Numbered from the stretch's first letter, positions 1-6,525 are shown. The stretch: DNA of 6,900 bases from Bacteroidota bacterium (GCA_026391115.1 JAPLER010000201.1:5317-12216), one strand, 5' to 3'. The notes: generated by a model not told the origin, from the letters alone. A program made the numbers and translations.

Positions 1-150
1 TCCTAAATTACCTAGCCAACCTTTTTTCTTAGCTAGGAAAAATGGATCATATACAAAGTCTAATGTATCGGTTGTGGCTTGTGCTTTTACAGTATTGTAT
101 TTGAATATGCTACACAAAACAAAAAGTATTAGTATAATTTTTTTCATCAT
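1..150 (-). CDS. N-terminal fragment of an exported protein of unknown function
   Basis: The minus strand reads open from an ATG at 150 to the left edge, giving the first 50 codons of a gene that continues outside the window. The protein begins MMKKIILILFVLCSIF and has a charged N-terminus, a hydrophobic stretch at about residues 5-16, and VKAQA at about 22-26. That is a standard Sec signal peptide with predicted cleavage near the AQA segment. No lipobox cysteine is seen, so it is probably periplasmic or outer-membrane rather than a lipoprotein. The mature part starts ATTDTLDFVYDPFFLAKKKG, which I do not recognise. The second ATG at 147 could equally be the start. A weak -7-like box (TTTATTTG, one mismatch to TAnnTTTG) lies at 174-181 on this strand. 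The lipoprotein gene upstream on the same strand ends at a strong terminator, so the two are probably separate transcripts. Confidence 0.75.
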   Translation of the reverse strand, partial: MMKKIILILFVLCSIFKYNTVKAQATTDTLDFVYDPFFLAKKKGWLGNLG

Positions 151-253
151 TGAAATATCTTTTGTAGTTATTGCAAATAAAGAAAATAATTAGGCATTTT
201 TTTTATTTGTTATCAACAGTAACTTTTAATACAAATAAGCTTTATAAAACATT

Positions 254-283
254 AAAAAAAGAGGTTGCAATTGCAACCTCTTT
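254..283 (-). terminator. Rho-independent terminator of the PepSY-like lipoprotein gene
   Basis: A perfect 26-bp palindrome at 258-283 (arms AAAGAGGTTGCAA and TTGCAACCTCTTT) forms a long stem. On the minus strand it is followed by a run of seven T (plus-strand A at 254-260, part of which pairs in the stem). It begins 21 nt past the stop codon of the minus-strand lipoprotein gene. A run of only three T follows on the plus side, so it is best read as a minus-strand terminator. Confidence 0.85.
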
Positions 284-304
284 ACTGCTTCATTAATGTC
301 TATT

Positions 305-1228
305 CTAGTGAATCAAATGTGCTTCTAAAAAACTACCATTGGCATCAAACTCAACTGCATATTTACTATTGTTGGCATCTATAAAAGCTACATAGCGTTT
401 TACTTTACCTGTATTATCTACTACCTTGAAGGCTTGTTTTAATGTATATCCAGGATATGTTGTAGTTGAATAATTTGTACTGCTTGCTGGTAAATCTGCT
501 GCTGCAATAGCTACAATTTTACCATTGCAACCACAATGGTGCATTAACTCACGTTTTACCAAAACATTGTTTTTATTAAACACATTGGCATATAAACCAT
601 TAGATGTTTTTGTTATAACAACTATATTACTATCTCTTGTGTAAAAGGCTTTAATGATTGTGTCTGTGGTAAATGTTGTGCTGATATAACTTGTAATAAC
701 TAGTGGTAAATTGGACAAAGCTATAGTGTCTTTGTTTTTTCCATCTCTACCATCAAAGCAACCACCTGGATGAAATTTTCTGTCATTAAAAATATCAATG
801 CCTTGTCTTAATTCAAGCACTTTGATGAAGTTGCCACTAGCATCAAACTTAATAGCAATAGGCTTGTCGTTAATGGTAATGATAGCAACATAACCAATTA
901 CAGTTCCATTGGCATCTGTAATTTCTACTGCACCTTTTGCTGTGTAGCTATTGTAATTGGAATTTAGATAACTTGTAATAGTTGATGATAATGTGGTGAA
1001 ATCAATTTTGATTTTGCGTTGATTTCTTTCGCAAGTGTTTACTGCATAAATACTGTCGCCACGACTAGTATTATTTGCAGTCGAAGAACTAACTCTTGCA
1101 ACAGCTACTGCTTGTACTGCATCGAGCTGTGTGGTTTCGTCTGTAGATGTTGTCGCGTCTGTGTTTTTGTTGCAGGCTGTCATAAGCAAAGCAATGCTCA
1201 TACATCCTAAGATGATTAACTTTTTCAT
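305..1228 (-). CDS. Lipoprotein with three tandem PepSY-like repeats
   Basis: This is a predicted secreted lipoprotein of 307 residues; its specific function is unknown. Residues 1-19 (MKKLIILGCMSIALLMTAC) form a type II signal peptide with lipobox MTAC and the acylated cysteine at C19. A Thr/Ser/Ala-rich linker follows to about residue 60. Three diverged repeats lie at about 73-140, 168-228 and 238-305. Each follows the pattern I/L-x-x-Y, a gap, K-A-x, then strands ending in F-D-A-x-G-x-F/L. The clearest copies read IKFDASGNFIKVLE and VEFDANGSFLEAHL. This matches the general shape of the Bacteroidota PepSY-like (beta-lactamase-inhibitor-protein-like) family; the assignment is by pattern, not by search. 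The second repeat is the most degenerate, with NKNN in place of DAxG. The linkers between repeats carry HPGGCFDG (153-160) and HHCGCNG (230-236). The gene has its own terminator downstream and a 208-bp AT-rich gap upstream in which I found no convincing -7 box. Related proteins are usually envelope-located, so a role there is likely. Confidence 0.8.
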   Translation of the reverse strand: MKKLIILGCMSIALLMTACNKNTDATTSTDETTQLDAVQAVAVARVSSSTANNTSRGDSIYAVNTCERNQRKIKIDFTTLSSTITSYLNSNYNSYTAKGAVEITDANGTVIGYVAIITINDKPIAIKFDASGNFIKVLELRQGIDIFNDRKFHPGGCFDGRDGKNKDTIALSNLPLVITSYISTTFTTDTIIKAFYTRDSNIVVITKTSNGLYANVFNKNNVLVKRELMHHCGCNGKIVAIAAADLPASSTNYSTTTYPGYTLKQAFKVVDNTGKVKRYVAFIDANNSKYAVEFDANGSFLEAHLIH

Positions 1229-1436
1229 ACAAAATAAAATTTAGATGGTGAAGAATGAGATGAAAGAAAACGAAATAATTTTTTACTTTTTTGTGCTAGC
1301 TTGTAAAGTGTTACTAAAAATTATTCATTCAAATTATTTACATAATAGAGACCCTGCACTAAATAAAAAGTTTAAAATGAAATGCAAAAAAAATGTTAAA
1401 AATATTTATGATTGGCTTTTAATAAAAATTAGAAAC

Positions 1437-2288
1437 TTAATTACTTACCAACAACCTAATCATCCTATCTTTCCCTTGCAAGTCTTTAAGGACAGTTGTT
1501 GTATAGTTATTGCTTGTAAATATTTCTTGGGTTTGATGGCTTAAAGTTTCATTTATTTCAACATAAATTTTGCCATTTAGTTTTAAATGTGCTTGGGCAA
1601 ATGCCGCTATTTTTCTATAAAAAATTAAAGCATCATTATTGGGTGTAAATAAAGCTAGGTGTGGCTCGTGGTCTAAAACATTTTTGTGCATCTCATTTTT
1701 TTCTTCATAAGTTATGTATGGTGGATTGCTTACGATAATATCAAACTGTGGTAATTGCTGCCAATGGCTTTCGTTTAAAAAATCAAGTTCAATAAAATGA
1801 ATATTAGCGTTTAATTGTTGTGCATTTTGTTGTGCAATATATAAAGCTTTGTTACTTATATCAATTGCAGTAACAGTTGCATTATGTAAGTTTAATTGTA
1901 ACGAAATAGCAATACAACCACTACCTGTGCCAATGTCTAGTATTGAAATTGATTGGTGTTGATTTTCTTTGATAATCACATCAACCAACTCTTCAGTTTC
2001 TGGTCGTGGTATTAATACATTTTCATTTACAATAAATTTATTATGATAAAACCAAGTATATCCCAATACCTGCTGTAACGGTTTGTGCAATAGCAATTGT
2101 TGTAATGCAGTATCAATATTTCTTTGTTGTTGTTCGCTTAATGTAGTTGTTGCTGCAACAAGTCTTTGCACTTTGTTTAAGCCAGTAAATTCTTCTAGTA
2201 AAATATTACAAATGTTTTCTGCTTCACGTTGTTCGTAATTAGTTTTTAGTTGTTGTATAATATGTTTACTTGCTTCTTGCAAATTCAT
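1437..2288 (-). CDS. prmC: Peptide chain release factor N5-glutamine methyltransferase PrmC
   Basis: PrmC (HemK) is a cytoplasmic enzyme that transfers a methyl group from S-adenosylmethionine to the glutamine of the GGQ motif in release factors RF1 and RF2. The 283-residue protein has the normal family length. Residues 1-75 form the helical N-terminal domain that recognises the release factor. The linker segment LIPRPETEELV (92-102) is a family hallmark. The SAM-binding motif I is DIGTGSG (118-124), and the catalytic NPPY is at 188-191, where it binds the substrate glutamine amide. The C-terminus has DLQGKDRMI (269-277), typical of the family. All key residues are intact. The start at 2288 is the ATG that leaves a 47-bp divergent spacer to the yigZ-family gene. 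A near-match to a -7 box (TACTTTG, one base short of TAnnTTTG) lies a few bases upstream of the ATG. No release factor gene is adjacent. The 208-bp downstream gap shows no obvious terminator. Confidence 0.95.
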   Translation of the reverse strand: MNLQEASKHIIQQLKTNYEQREAENICNILLEEFTGLNKVQRLVAATTTLSEQQQRNIDTALQQLLLHKPLQQVLGYTWFYHNKFIVNENVLIPRPETEELVDVIIKENQHQSISILDIGTGSGCIAISLQLNLHNATVTAIDISNKALYIAQQNAQQLNANIHFIELDFLNESHWQQLPQFDIIVSNPPYITYEEKNEMHKNVLDHEPHLALFTPNNDALIFYRKIAAFAQAHLKLNGKIYVEINETLSHQTQEIFTSNNYTTTVLKDLQGKDRMIRLLVSN

Positions 2289-2335
2289 AAGTGCAAAGTA
2301 GCAAGGATTGTGTTAATTTTACCAACTTTATTACA

Positions 2336-2947
2336 ATGAGTGTTGCATCAAAAGATTTTTATTTAACCATTACACAACCAAGTGTTGCAGAGTACAAAGA
2401 CAGAGGCAGTAAATTTATTGCTTATGCTTATCCTATAAAACTGGTTGATGAGTTTAAAGTTGCTTTAAAGCAAGTGAAAGAGTTGCATCCCAAAGCTAGT
2501 CATCATTGCTTTGCATATAAGATAGGTTTGGATAATAATACTTTTAGGGTAAGCGATGATGGCGAACCAAGTAGTAGTGCAGGAAGACCCATTTTAAATG
2601 CCATTGAAAGTAAAGAAATTACAGATGTTTTAATTGTTGTTGTAAGGTATTTTGGTGGTACATTGCTTGGGGTACCTGGTTTAATTAATGCTTATAAGCA
2701 CACAGCATTATTAGCATTGCAGGTTACACCTATTGTTCAAAAACCCATTTTAAATATATATGAACTACAGTTTGATTACACTTTAAAAAACAATGTAATG
2801 AGCATAGTAAAACAACTAAGTTGTGAAGTATTGGAAAATGAGAATCAACTGTTTTGTATTATGAAAGTTGGTGTGCAAACCAGTAAAGAAGCAGATTTTG
2901 TACATCGTTTGAAAGATTACCACACCATTAGCTTTAAAAAGATATAA
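2336..2947 (+). CDS. yigZ: YigZ/IMPACT-family protein (UPF0029)
   Basis: This 203-residue protein belongs to the YigZ/IMPACT family. Eukaryotic IMPACT regulates Gcn2; the bacterial role is not settled, though a ribosome or RNA-related function is often proposed. The N-terminal domain carries the family signatures RGSKFIA (23-29), HPKASHHCFAYKIG (51-64), SDDGEPSSSAGRPIL (73-87) and VVRYFGGTLLGVPGLINAY (102-120). The remaining part, about 135-203, corresponds to the small DUF1949-type C-terminal domain. The frame is open back to a GTG at 2291, but the extra 15 residues do not resemble the family and would start almost on top of prmC. The ATG at 2336 gives MSVASKDFY and the usual length of about 200 residues. 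It is divergent from prmC, and trxB follows 83 bp later with its own promoter element. Confidence 0.92.
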   Translation: MSVASKDFYLTITQPSVAEYKDRGSKFIAYAYPIKLVDEFKVALKQVKELHPKASHHCFAYKIGLDNNTFRVSDDGEPSSSAGRPILNAIESKEITDVLIVVVRYFGGTLLGVPGLINAYKHTALLALQVTPIVQKPILNIYELQFDYTLKNNVMSIVKQLSCEVLENENQLFCIMKVGVQTSKEADFVHRLKDYHTISFKKI

Positions 2948-2998
2948 GCTAATTATTAACAAAACTAATTTTAACAATGTAGCATTTGTAAGTAACAA

Positions 2999-3006
2999 TA
3001 CATTTG
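2999..3006 (+). promoter_or_regulatory. Bacteroidota -7 box of trxB
   Basis: TACATTTG matches the Bacteroidota primary sigma factor -7 consensus TAnnTTTG exactly. It sits 24 bp before the ATG at 3031, which would leave a leader of roughly 15-20 nt. No TTTG -33 element is seen at the expected spacing; the nearest TTTG, at 2985-2988, is too close. The box overlaps the in-frame TTG at 3004, which argues that the TTG is not the start codon. Confidence 0.6.
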
Positions 3007-3030
3007 CTCGTAAGAGATAGAAAATTTACA

Positions 3031-3963
3031 ATGGAAAAAACACATTTACTTATCATTGGCAGTGGGCCAGCAGGTTATACAGCAGCTATTTATGCATCTC
3101 GTGCAGGTATTAAACCTATTTTGTATCAAGGTATACAACCAGGTGGGCAATTAACTATTACTACAGAAGTTGAAAATTATCCTGGCTATCCAGATGGTAT
3201 TCAAGGACCAGAAATGATGGTACATTTTGAAAAGCAAGCAGCACGAATGGGTGCAGATATACGTTATGGTTTGGTTACCAAAGTTGATTTTAGTAAACAA
3301 CCATATACTGTTGAAATTGATGAGGAATCTACTATCGAAGCTGATGCTATCATTATTTGCACTGGTGCAAGTGCAAAATGGTTGGGAATAGAAAGTGAAC
3401 AACGATTAAATGGATTTGGGGTAAGTGCTTGTGCTGTGTGTGATGGTTTTTTCTTTAAAGGAAAAGAAGTGGCTATTGTGGGTGCAGGAGATACAGCTGC
3501 TGAAGAAGCTTTATATTTATCTAAACTTTGTACAACAGTGCATATGATTGTTAGAAGCTCTGCAATGCGTGCCAGTAAAGTAATGCAAGACAGGGTATTA
3601 AATACAGCTAATATAAAAGTGTATTGGAACAGTACAACTGATGAAATACTTGGAGAAAAGAAAGTCGAAGGTGTTCGCATTCATAACACAACATCTAACG
3701 AAAAAGTAGAAGTGCCAATTAGTGGCTTTTTTGTTGCTATTGGTCATAAACCCAACAGCGATTTATTTAAGGATTTTATTGATGTAGATGAAGCGGGTTA
3801 TATAAAAACAATTCCAGGCTCTACCAAAACCAATATAGAAGGCGTTTTTGCTGCTGGCGATGTACAAGATAAAATCTATCGTCAAGCTGTAACAAGTGCT
3901 GGAAGTGGTTGTATGGCAGCACTAGACGCAGAAAGATATTTGAGTGCTAAAGGAACACACTAG
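3031..3963 (+). CDS. trxB: Thioredoxin-disulfide reductase TrxB
   Basis: TrxB is a cytoplasmic FAD enzyme that uses NADPH to reduce thioredoxin, feeding ribonucleotide reductase, peroxiredoxins and protein thiol repair. The 310-residue product is full length for the low-molecular-weight type. The FAD-binding Rossmann motif GSGPAG is at 10-15, and PGGQL (37-41) with TTEVENYPGYP (44-54) also bind flavin. The redox-active dithiol is C134-A-V-C137, followed by D138. The NADP-binding motif GAGDTA is at 151-156. The second FAD motif is AAGDVQD (274-280), and the C-terminal RQAVTSAGSGCMAA (284-297) is intact. The NADPH 2'-phosphate loop reads VRSSAMRASK (174-183); E. coli has HRRDGFRA, so one arginine is replaced by serine. 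The ATG at 3031 was chosen because the upstream TTG lies inside the -7 box and the preceding nine residues are not family-like. Confidence 0.96.
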   Translation: MEKTHLLIIGSGPAGYTAAIYASRAGIKPILYQGIQPGGQLTITTEVENYPGYPDGIQGPEMMVHFEKQAARMGADIRYGLVTKVDFSKQPYTVEIDEESTIEADAIIICTGASAKWLGIESEQRLNGFGVSACAVCDGFFFKGKEVAIVGAGDTAAEEALYLSKLCTTVHMIVRSSAMRASKVMQDRVLNTANIKVYWNSTTDEILGEKKVEGVRIHNTTSNEKVEVPISGFFVAIGHKPNSDLFKDFIDVDEAGYIKTIPGSTKTNIEGVFAAGDVQDKIYRQAVTSAGSGCMAALDAERYLSAKGTH

Positions 3964-3973
3964 TCATTAAGTC

Positions 3974-3994
3974 AATGTTTAAAGACTAAACATT
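3974..3994. repeat. Small hairpin between trxB and lgt
   Basis: Perfect 8-bp arms AATGTTTA (3974-3981) and TAAACATT (3987-3994) enclose a 5-nt loop, 10 bp after the trxB stop. Each arm has only one G or C and no T run follows, so this would be a weak terminator at best. It may be an attenuating or processing hairpin in a trxB-lgt transcript, or chance in AT-rich DNA. Confidence 0.35.
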
Positions 3995-4020
3995 TATCAT
4001 TAAACAGTAATCATTATTCA

Positions 4021-5310
4021 ATGTATCCTAATTTATATTATATTTTTAAAGACTGGTTTGGGGTTGATTGGAGTGTATTAAAAATATTCAACACATTTGG
4101 TTTTTTTGTTGCTATTGCTTTTTTAATATCAGCTTGGGTGTTAACGCTTGAGCTAAAACGCAAACAAAAACAAGGTTTATTTACTTTTACAGAGAAAAAA
4201 ATAATGATTGGTGAACCAGCATCTGCTGTGGATTTATTCATCAATTTTTTATTGGGCTTTGTATTTGGTTATAAAATTATTGGGGTGTTACTCACCAAAG
4301 GAGCTTTAGACCATCCACAAGATTATTTGTTATCATCAAGGGGTAATTTAGTTGCAGGTGTTGCGTTAGGTATTGTTGCATTGGCGTTTAAATATTACGA
4401 TGCCAATAAAACAAAACTTGCCAAACCAGAAGAAAGAACCATTAGACTTTGGCCACACGATAGAGTAAGTGATATTGTAGTTTATGCATTTTTATTTGGC
4501 TTTTTAGGTGCAAAAATTTTTCAAGAAAATTGGAATGAATTTGTTAAAGATCCTATTGGTAATTTAATTGCATTTAGTGGACTAACATTTTATGGTGGTT
4601 TAATATGTGCAGCTATTGCTATTAGACAATATGCCAAAAAACACAATATTACTTTTATACATTTATGCGATGCTATGGCACCTACTTTAATGCTAGCTTA
4701 TGCATTGGGTAGAATTGGTTGCCAAGTAAGTGGAGATGGAGATTGGGGTATTATTAACAGTGCTTTTATTACAGATGCTACAGGTCATATTATTACTGCA
4801 AATGCACAACAGTTTAATGATGCATTGTTGCAACATCACCAGTATTTTGTAAAACAAGGCATACAAAATTTAGATGAAATACATCGCATTGCTGTGCAAC
4901 CTGTTTCTTGGTTGCCCAATTGGATGTTTGGTTACAATTATCCTCATAATGTAGTAAATGAAGGTATAAAGTTGGCTAATGCTACTGGCGAATATTCGAA
5001 CGCATTGCCATTGGCTGTTTTTCCAACACCTTTTTATGAAACAATCATTTCAGGAATTTTCTTTTTTATTCTTTTTTTATTAAGAAATAAAATAAAAACT
5101 GCTGGTGTAATGTTTGGTATTTACTTAATGATGAATGGCTTTGAAAGATTTTGGATAGAAAAAATAAGAGTGAACACTACCTATGATAATTTGCCTTTTA
5201 AACCAACCCAAGCCGAAATTATTTCTACATTATTATTTATTGCTGGTGCAGTTTTAATTGGGTGGTCTTTAAAAAAGAAACAACCACAGCCTAACGTTGT
5301 TACAGATTAA
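4021..5310 (+). CDS. lgt: Divergent prolipoprotein diacylglyceryl transferase (Lgt family)
   Basis: Lgt is an inner-membrane enzyme that moves diacylglycerol from phosphatidylglycerol to the lipobox cysteine of prolipoproteins. This protein has 429 residues, against about 260-300 for most Lgt. Likely membrane segments lie near 21-43, 70-92, 108-124, 152-167, 182-200, 218-234, 342-355, 361-375 and 399-416. Family landmarks in order are FYGGL (190-194), DAMAPTLMLAYALGRIGCQ (217-235), SGDGDWG (237-243), PTPFYE (335-340) and R376-FWI-E380. The extra length is mostly a loop of about 90 residues (244-334) between the GRIG segment and PTPFYE, plus an extended N-terminal half. By eye against E. coli Lgt, R143, G154, R239 and E243 are kept, but Y26, H103, N146 and E151 appear as F26, Y191, C234 and D239. 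I think this is a Bacteroidota-type variant, but activity is not proven by sequence. There is no box or ribosome site upstream, so it may be co-transcribed with trxB. Confidence 0.85.
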   Translation: MYPNLYYIFKDWFGVDWSVLKIFNTFGFFVAIAFLISAWVLTLELKRKQKQGLFTFTEKKIMIGEPASAVDLFINFLLGFVFGYKIIGVLLTKGALDHPQDYLLSSRGNLVAGVALGIVALAFKYYDANKTKLAKPEERTIRLWPHDRVSDIVVYAFLFGFLGAKIFQENWNEFVKDPIGNLIAFSGLTFYGGLICAAIAIRQYAKKHNITFIHLCDAMAPTLMLAYALGRIGCQVSGDGDWGIINSAFITDATGHIITANAQQFNDALLQHHQYFVKQGIQNLDEIHRIAVQPVSWLPNWMFGYNYPHNVVNEGIKLANATGEYSNALPLAVFPTPFYETIISGIFFFILFLLRNKIKTAGVMFGIYLMMNGFERFWIEKIRVNTTYDNLPFKPTQAEIISTLLFIAGAVLIGWSLKKKQPQPNVVTD

Positions 5311-5948
5311 CTAGGTATAGTTTTAAAGTCTAGCAAAGACTTTATTTTTAGGTCTGAAAGATGCCACCTTAAATCATCAAATTGACTAGGTGCTGGCACT
5401 ACCACACATTTCATTTTGGCAGCTTTTGCTGCAATCATTCCATTTATAGAGTCTTCAAAACAAATACAGTCATTGGCTTTGCTGTTTAATTCATTTGCAC
5501 AATTAATATATACTTGTGGGTTGGGTTTGCCAAAAGGCAAATCTTCGGCCGATGTAATAGCTTGCAATTGTTGACGCACACCAAGCATATCAATAACACA
5601 ATCAATTAATATCATAGGAGAGGAGCTAGCCACACCCATTTTAAAATTTTGTTTGGCAAACAAATCAAAGATGTAATCTACACCCTGCATAACTTGCCCT
5701 TTACTTTTTACCTTAGCAATCACCAATTCGTACAATGCACTTTGCCATTGAAATAATAAAGCTTTATCTAATTGAAAATAATCGAACCAATGCTCTAAAA
5801 ACTCAGCTGTTCTTAAGCCTGTTGTAGATTCATATTGTTCAAGGGTAATATGTAAATTTTTTGTTGCAAATATTTCGCTTGTGGCTTCTTGCCAAATGGG
5901 TTCGCTATCAATTAACAAACCATCCATATCAAATATTACTGTATTCAT
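5307..5948 (-). CDS. hxpB: HAD-family sugar-phosphate phosphatase, YniC/HxpB-like
   Basis: This is a cytoplasmic, magnesium-dependent HAD phosphatase (beta-phosphoglucomutase-like subgroup) of 213 residues. Motif I is FDMDGLLIDSEP (6-17), with nucleophile D7 and acid/base D9. Motif II is ASSS (107-110), motif III lysine is in GKP (K141), and motif IV is FEDSINGM (164-171) with E165 and D166. The helical cap lies at about 18-85. It resembles E. coli YniC (HxpB, hexitol and 2-deoxyglucose 6-phosphatase) well beyond the motifs: T.GLR, SAEDLPFGKPNPQVY and the tail MIAAKAAKMKCVVVPAP correspond closely from memory. The substrate is therefore probably a hexitol or hexose phosphate, though HAD specificity is hard to read from sequence. 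The gene converges on lgt, and their stop codons overlap by two bases. A terminator separates it from the aspartic protease gene upstream on the same strand. Confidence 0.88.
   Translation of the reverse strand: MNTVIFDMDGLLIDSEPIWQEATSEIFATKNLHITLEQYESTTGLRTAEFLEHWFDYFQLDKALLFQWQSALYELVIAKVKSKGQVMQGVDYIFDLFAKQNFKMGVASSSPMILIDCVIDMLGVRQQLQAITSAEDLPFGKPNPQVYINCANELNSKANDCICFEDSINGMIAAKAAKMKCVVVPAPSQFDDLRWHLSDLKIKSLLDFKTIPS
5324..5349 (+). terminator. Likely lgt terminator inside the phosphatase coding sequence
   Basis: Arms TAAAGTCT (5324-5331) and AGACTTTA (5337-5344) form a perfect 8-bp stem with loop AGCAA, followed directly by TTTTT (5345-5349). It starts 14 nt after the lgt stop. On the minus strand this DNA encodes about residues 201-208 of the phosphatase. 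The stem has only two G-C pairs, so strength is uncertain. On the opposite strand the following T run is poorer. Confidence 0.55.
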
Positions 5949-5955
5949 TGTGCTG

Positions 5956-5963
5956 CAATAATA
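5956..5963 (-). promoter_or_regulatory. Possible -7 box of the HAD phosphatase gene
   Basis: On the minus strand this reads TATTATTG, one mismatch from TAnnTTTG, and ends 7 nt before the ATG at 5948. It lies just downstream of the protease gene's terminator, where a new promoter would be expected. The leader would be very short, and the match is imperfect. Confidence 0.3.
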
Positions 5964-5969
5964 TAAAAT

Positions 5970-6000
5970 AAAAAAGCATCAAGATGTACTTGATGCTTTT
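5970..6000 (-). terminator. Rho-independent terminator of the aspartic protease gene
   Basis: Arms AAAAGCATCAAG (5972-5983) and CTTGATGCTTTT (5989-6000) form a perfect 12-bp stem with a 5-nt loop. On the minus strand it is followed by TT, A, then TTTT. It lies 58 nt past the protease stop codon. The same hairpin, with a changed loop, follows the second protease copy at 6689-6719. Confidence 0.8.
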
Positions 6001-6058
6001 GTGAATTAGAATTTATTCGTCAAGTTTTGTGTAATACCAACTTGTGCTTGAACTATAA
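6001..6058 (-). repeat. Duplicated 3' flank, copy 1
   Basis: These 58 bases between the protease stop and its terminator align without gaps to 6720-6777 with 52 matches. They are non-coding in the protease frame. One other minus-strand frame is open and would end in SWYYTKLDE before TAA. Confidence 0.8.
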
Positions 6059-6478
6059 TTATTTCAACTTCATTTGTGCAAAATAGGGATGGTCTGGGTG
6101 TATTTCCAGTGTTTGTCTTTTAGGGTCAATAATCACATCCATATCTTCCATAGGTATTGCTCCTAATAAAACCTCATTATTGGCAGGCAATACAAGTGCA
6201 TTGCATATTGTTGTTCTGTTTTTAAATTTTACAGTTATAGGACCTACTAAATCGTAGGTTTCTATTTCGCCATTGGCTAACTGACCAGTTCTTTTTTCTA
6301 CAAATGGTAGTTGCAATTGCGATTGAATAGTTTCGTTAATACACATATTGTATGCTCCCGAATCTACCAAGGCAGTTACCCTCATTGTTTTTATTTCTTC
6401 TTCTCCTATAATATTTCTTTTAGCTAAAGCAATATCTACGGTGTTTATTAACTCTAAATCGGCATATACCAAACCCAT
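6059..6478 (-). CDS. Small retropepsin-like (clan AA) aspartic protease
   Basis: The 139-residue protein looks like a single-domain retropepsin-like protease, which would act as a homodimer with one aspartate per chain. The catalytic motif is ALVDSGAYNM (36-45), with D39-S40-G41 in place of the commoner DTG. The flap region lies at about 63-82. The second hallmark, hydrophobic-hydrophobic-G followed by an acidic helix, is LLGAIPMEDMDVIID (104-118). There is no signal peptide, so it is likely cytoplasmic. Substrates of such small bacterial proteins are generally unknown. The frame is open to a TTG at 6496, but that codon lies within a perfect -7 box, so the ATG at 6478 (MGLVYADLEL) is the start. 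A paralogous copy lies directly upstream on the same strand, and both have the same style of terminator. It is transcribed alone, between its own promoter and terminator. Protease activity is inferred from the motifs only. Confidence 0.82.
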   Translation of the reverse strand: MGLVYADLELINTVDIALAKRNIIGEEEIKTMRVTALVDSGAYNMCINETIQSQLQLPFVEKRTGQLANGEIETYDLVGPITVKFKNRTTICNALVLPANNEVLLGAIPMEDMDVIIDPKRQTLEIHPDHPYFAQMKLK

Positions 6479-6493
6479 AAGTTTAAATTTGCA

Positions 6494-6501
6494 CAAATAT
6501 A
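6494..6501 (-). promoter_or_regulatory. Bacteroidota -7 box of the aspartic protease gene
   Basis: On the minus strand this reads TATATTTG, an exact match to TAnnTTTG, ending 15 nt before the ATG at 6478. A leader of about 10 nt would follow. No convincing TTTG -33 element is seen upstream, where the palindrome cluster begins within about 25 bp. Confidence 0.6.
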
Positions 6502-6525
6502 ATTAGTTTCTTTTTTGTACAGCTC

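Noticed and set aside
1019..1210. A 63-codon plus-strand frame inside the lipoprotein gene
   Set aside because: It is antisense to the signal peptide and linker of the lipoprotein, and its Cys-rich composition comes from the repetitive Thr/Ala codons on the other strand.
1245..1544. A 99-codon plus-strand open frame
   Set aside because: It is Lys/Asn/Ile/Phe-rich, as expected of AT-rich non-coding DNA. Its last third is antisense to the clear 3' end of prmC, and it shows no domain.
2291..2335. GTG-initiated N-terminal extension of the yigZ-family gene
   Set aside because: It would begin two bases from the prmC start, leaves no promoter room, and adds residues not seen in the family.
3264..3680. 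A 138-codon minus-strand open frame inside trxB
   Set aside because: It is fully antisense to a well-supported trxB with intact motifs; its Ser/Thr-rich composition is that of a shadow frame.
6062..6070. Programmed frameshift joining the protease to the open frame in its 3' flank
   Set aside because: No slippery heptamer with a downstream structure is apparent, and both copies end at the same in-frame TAA.
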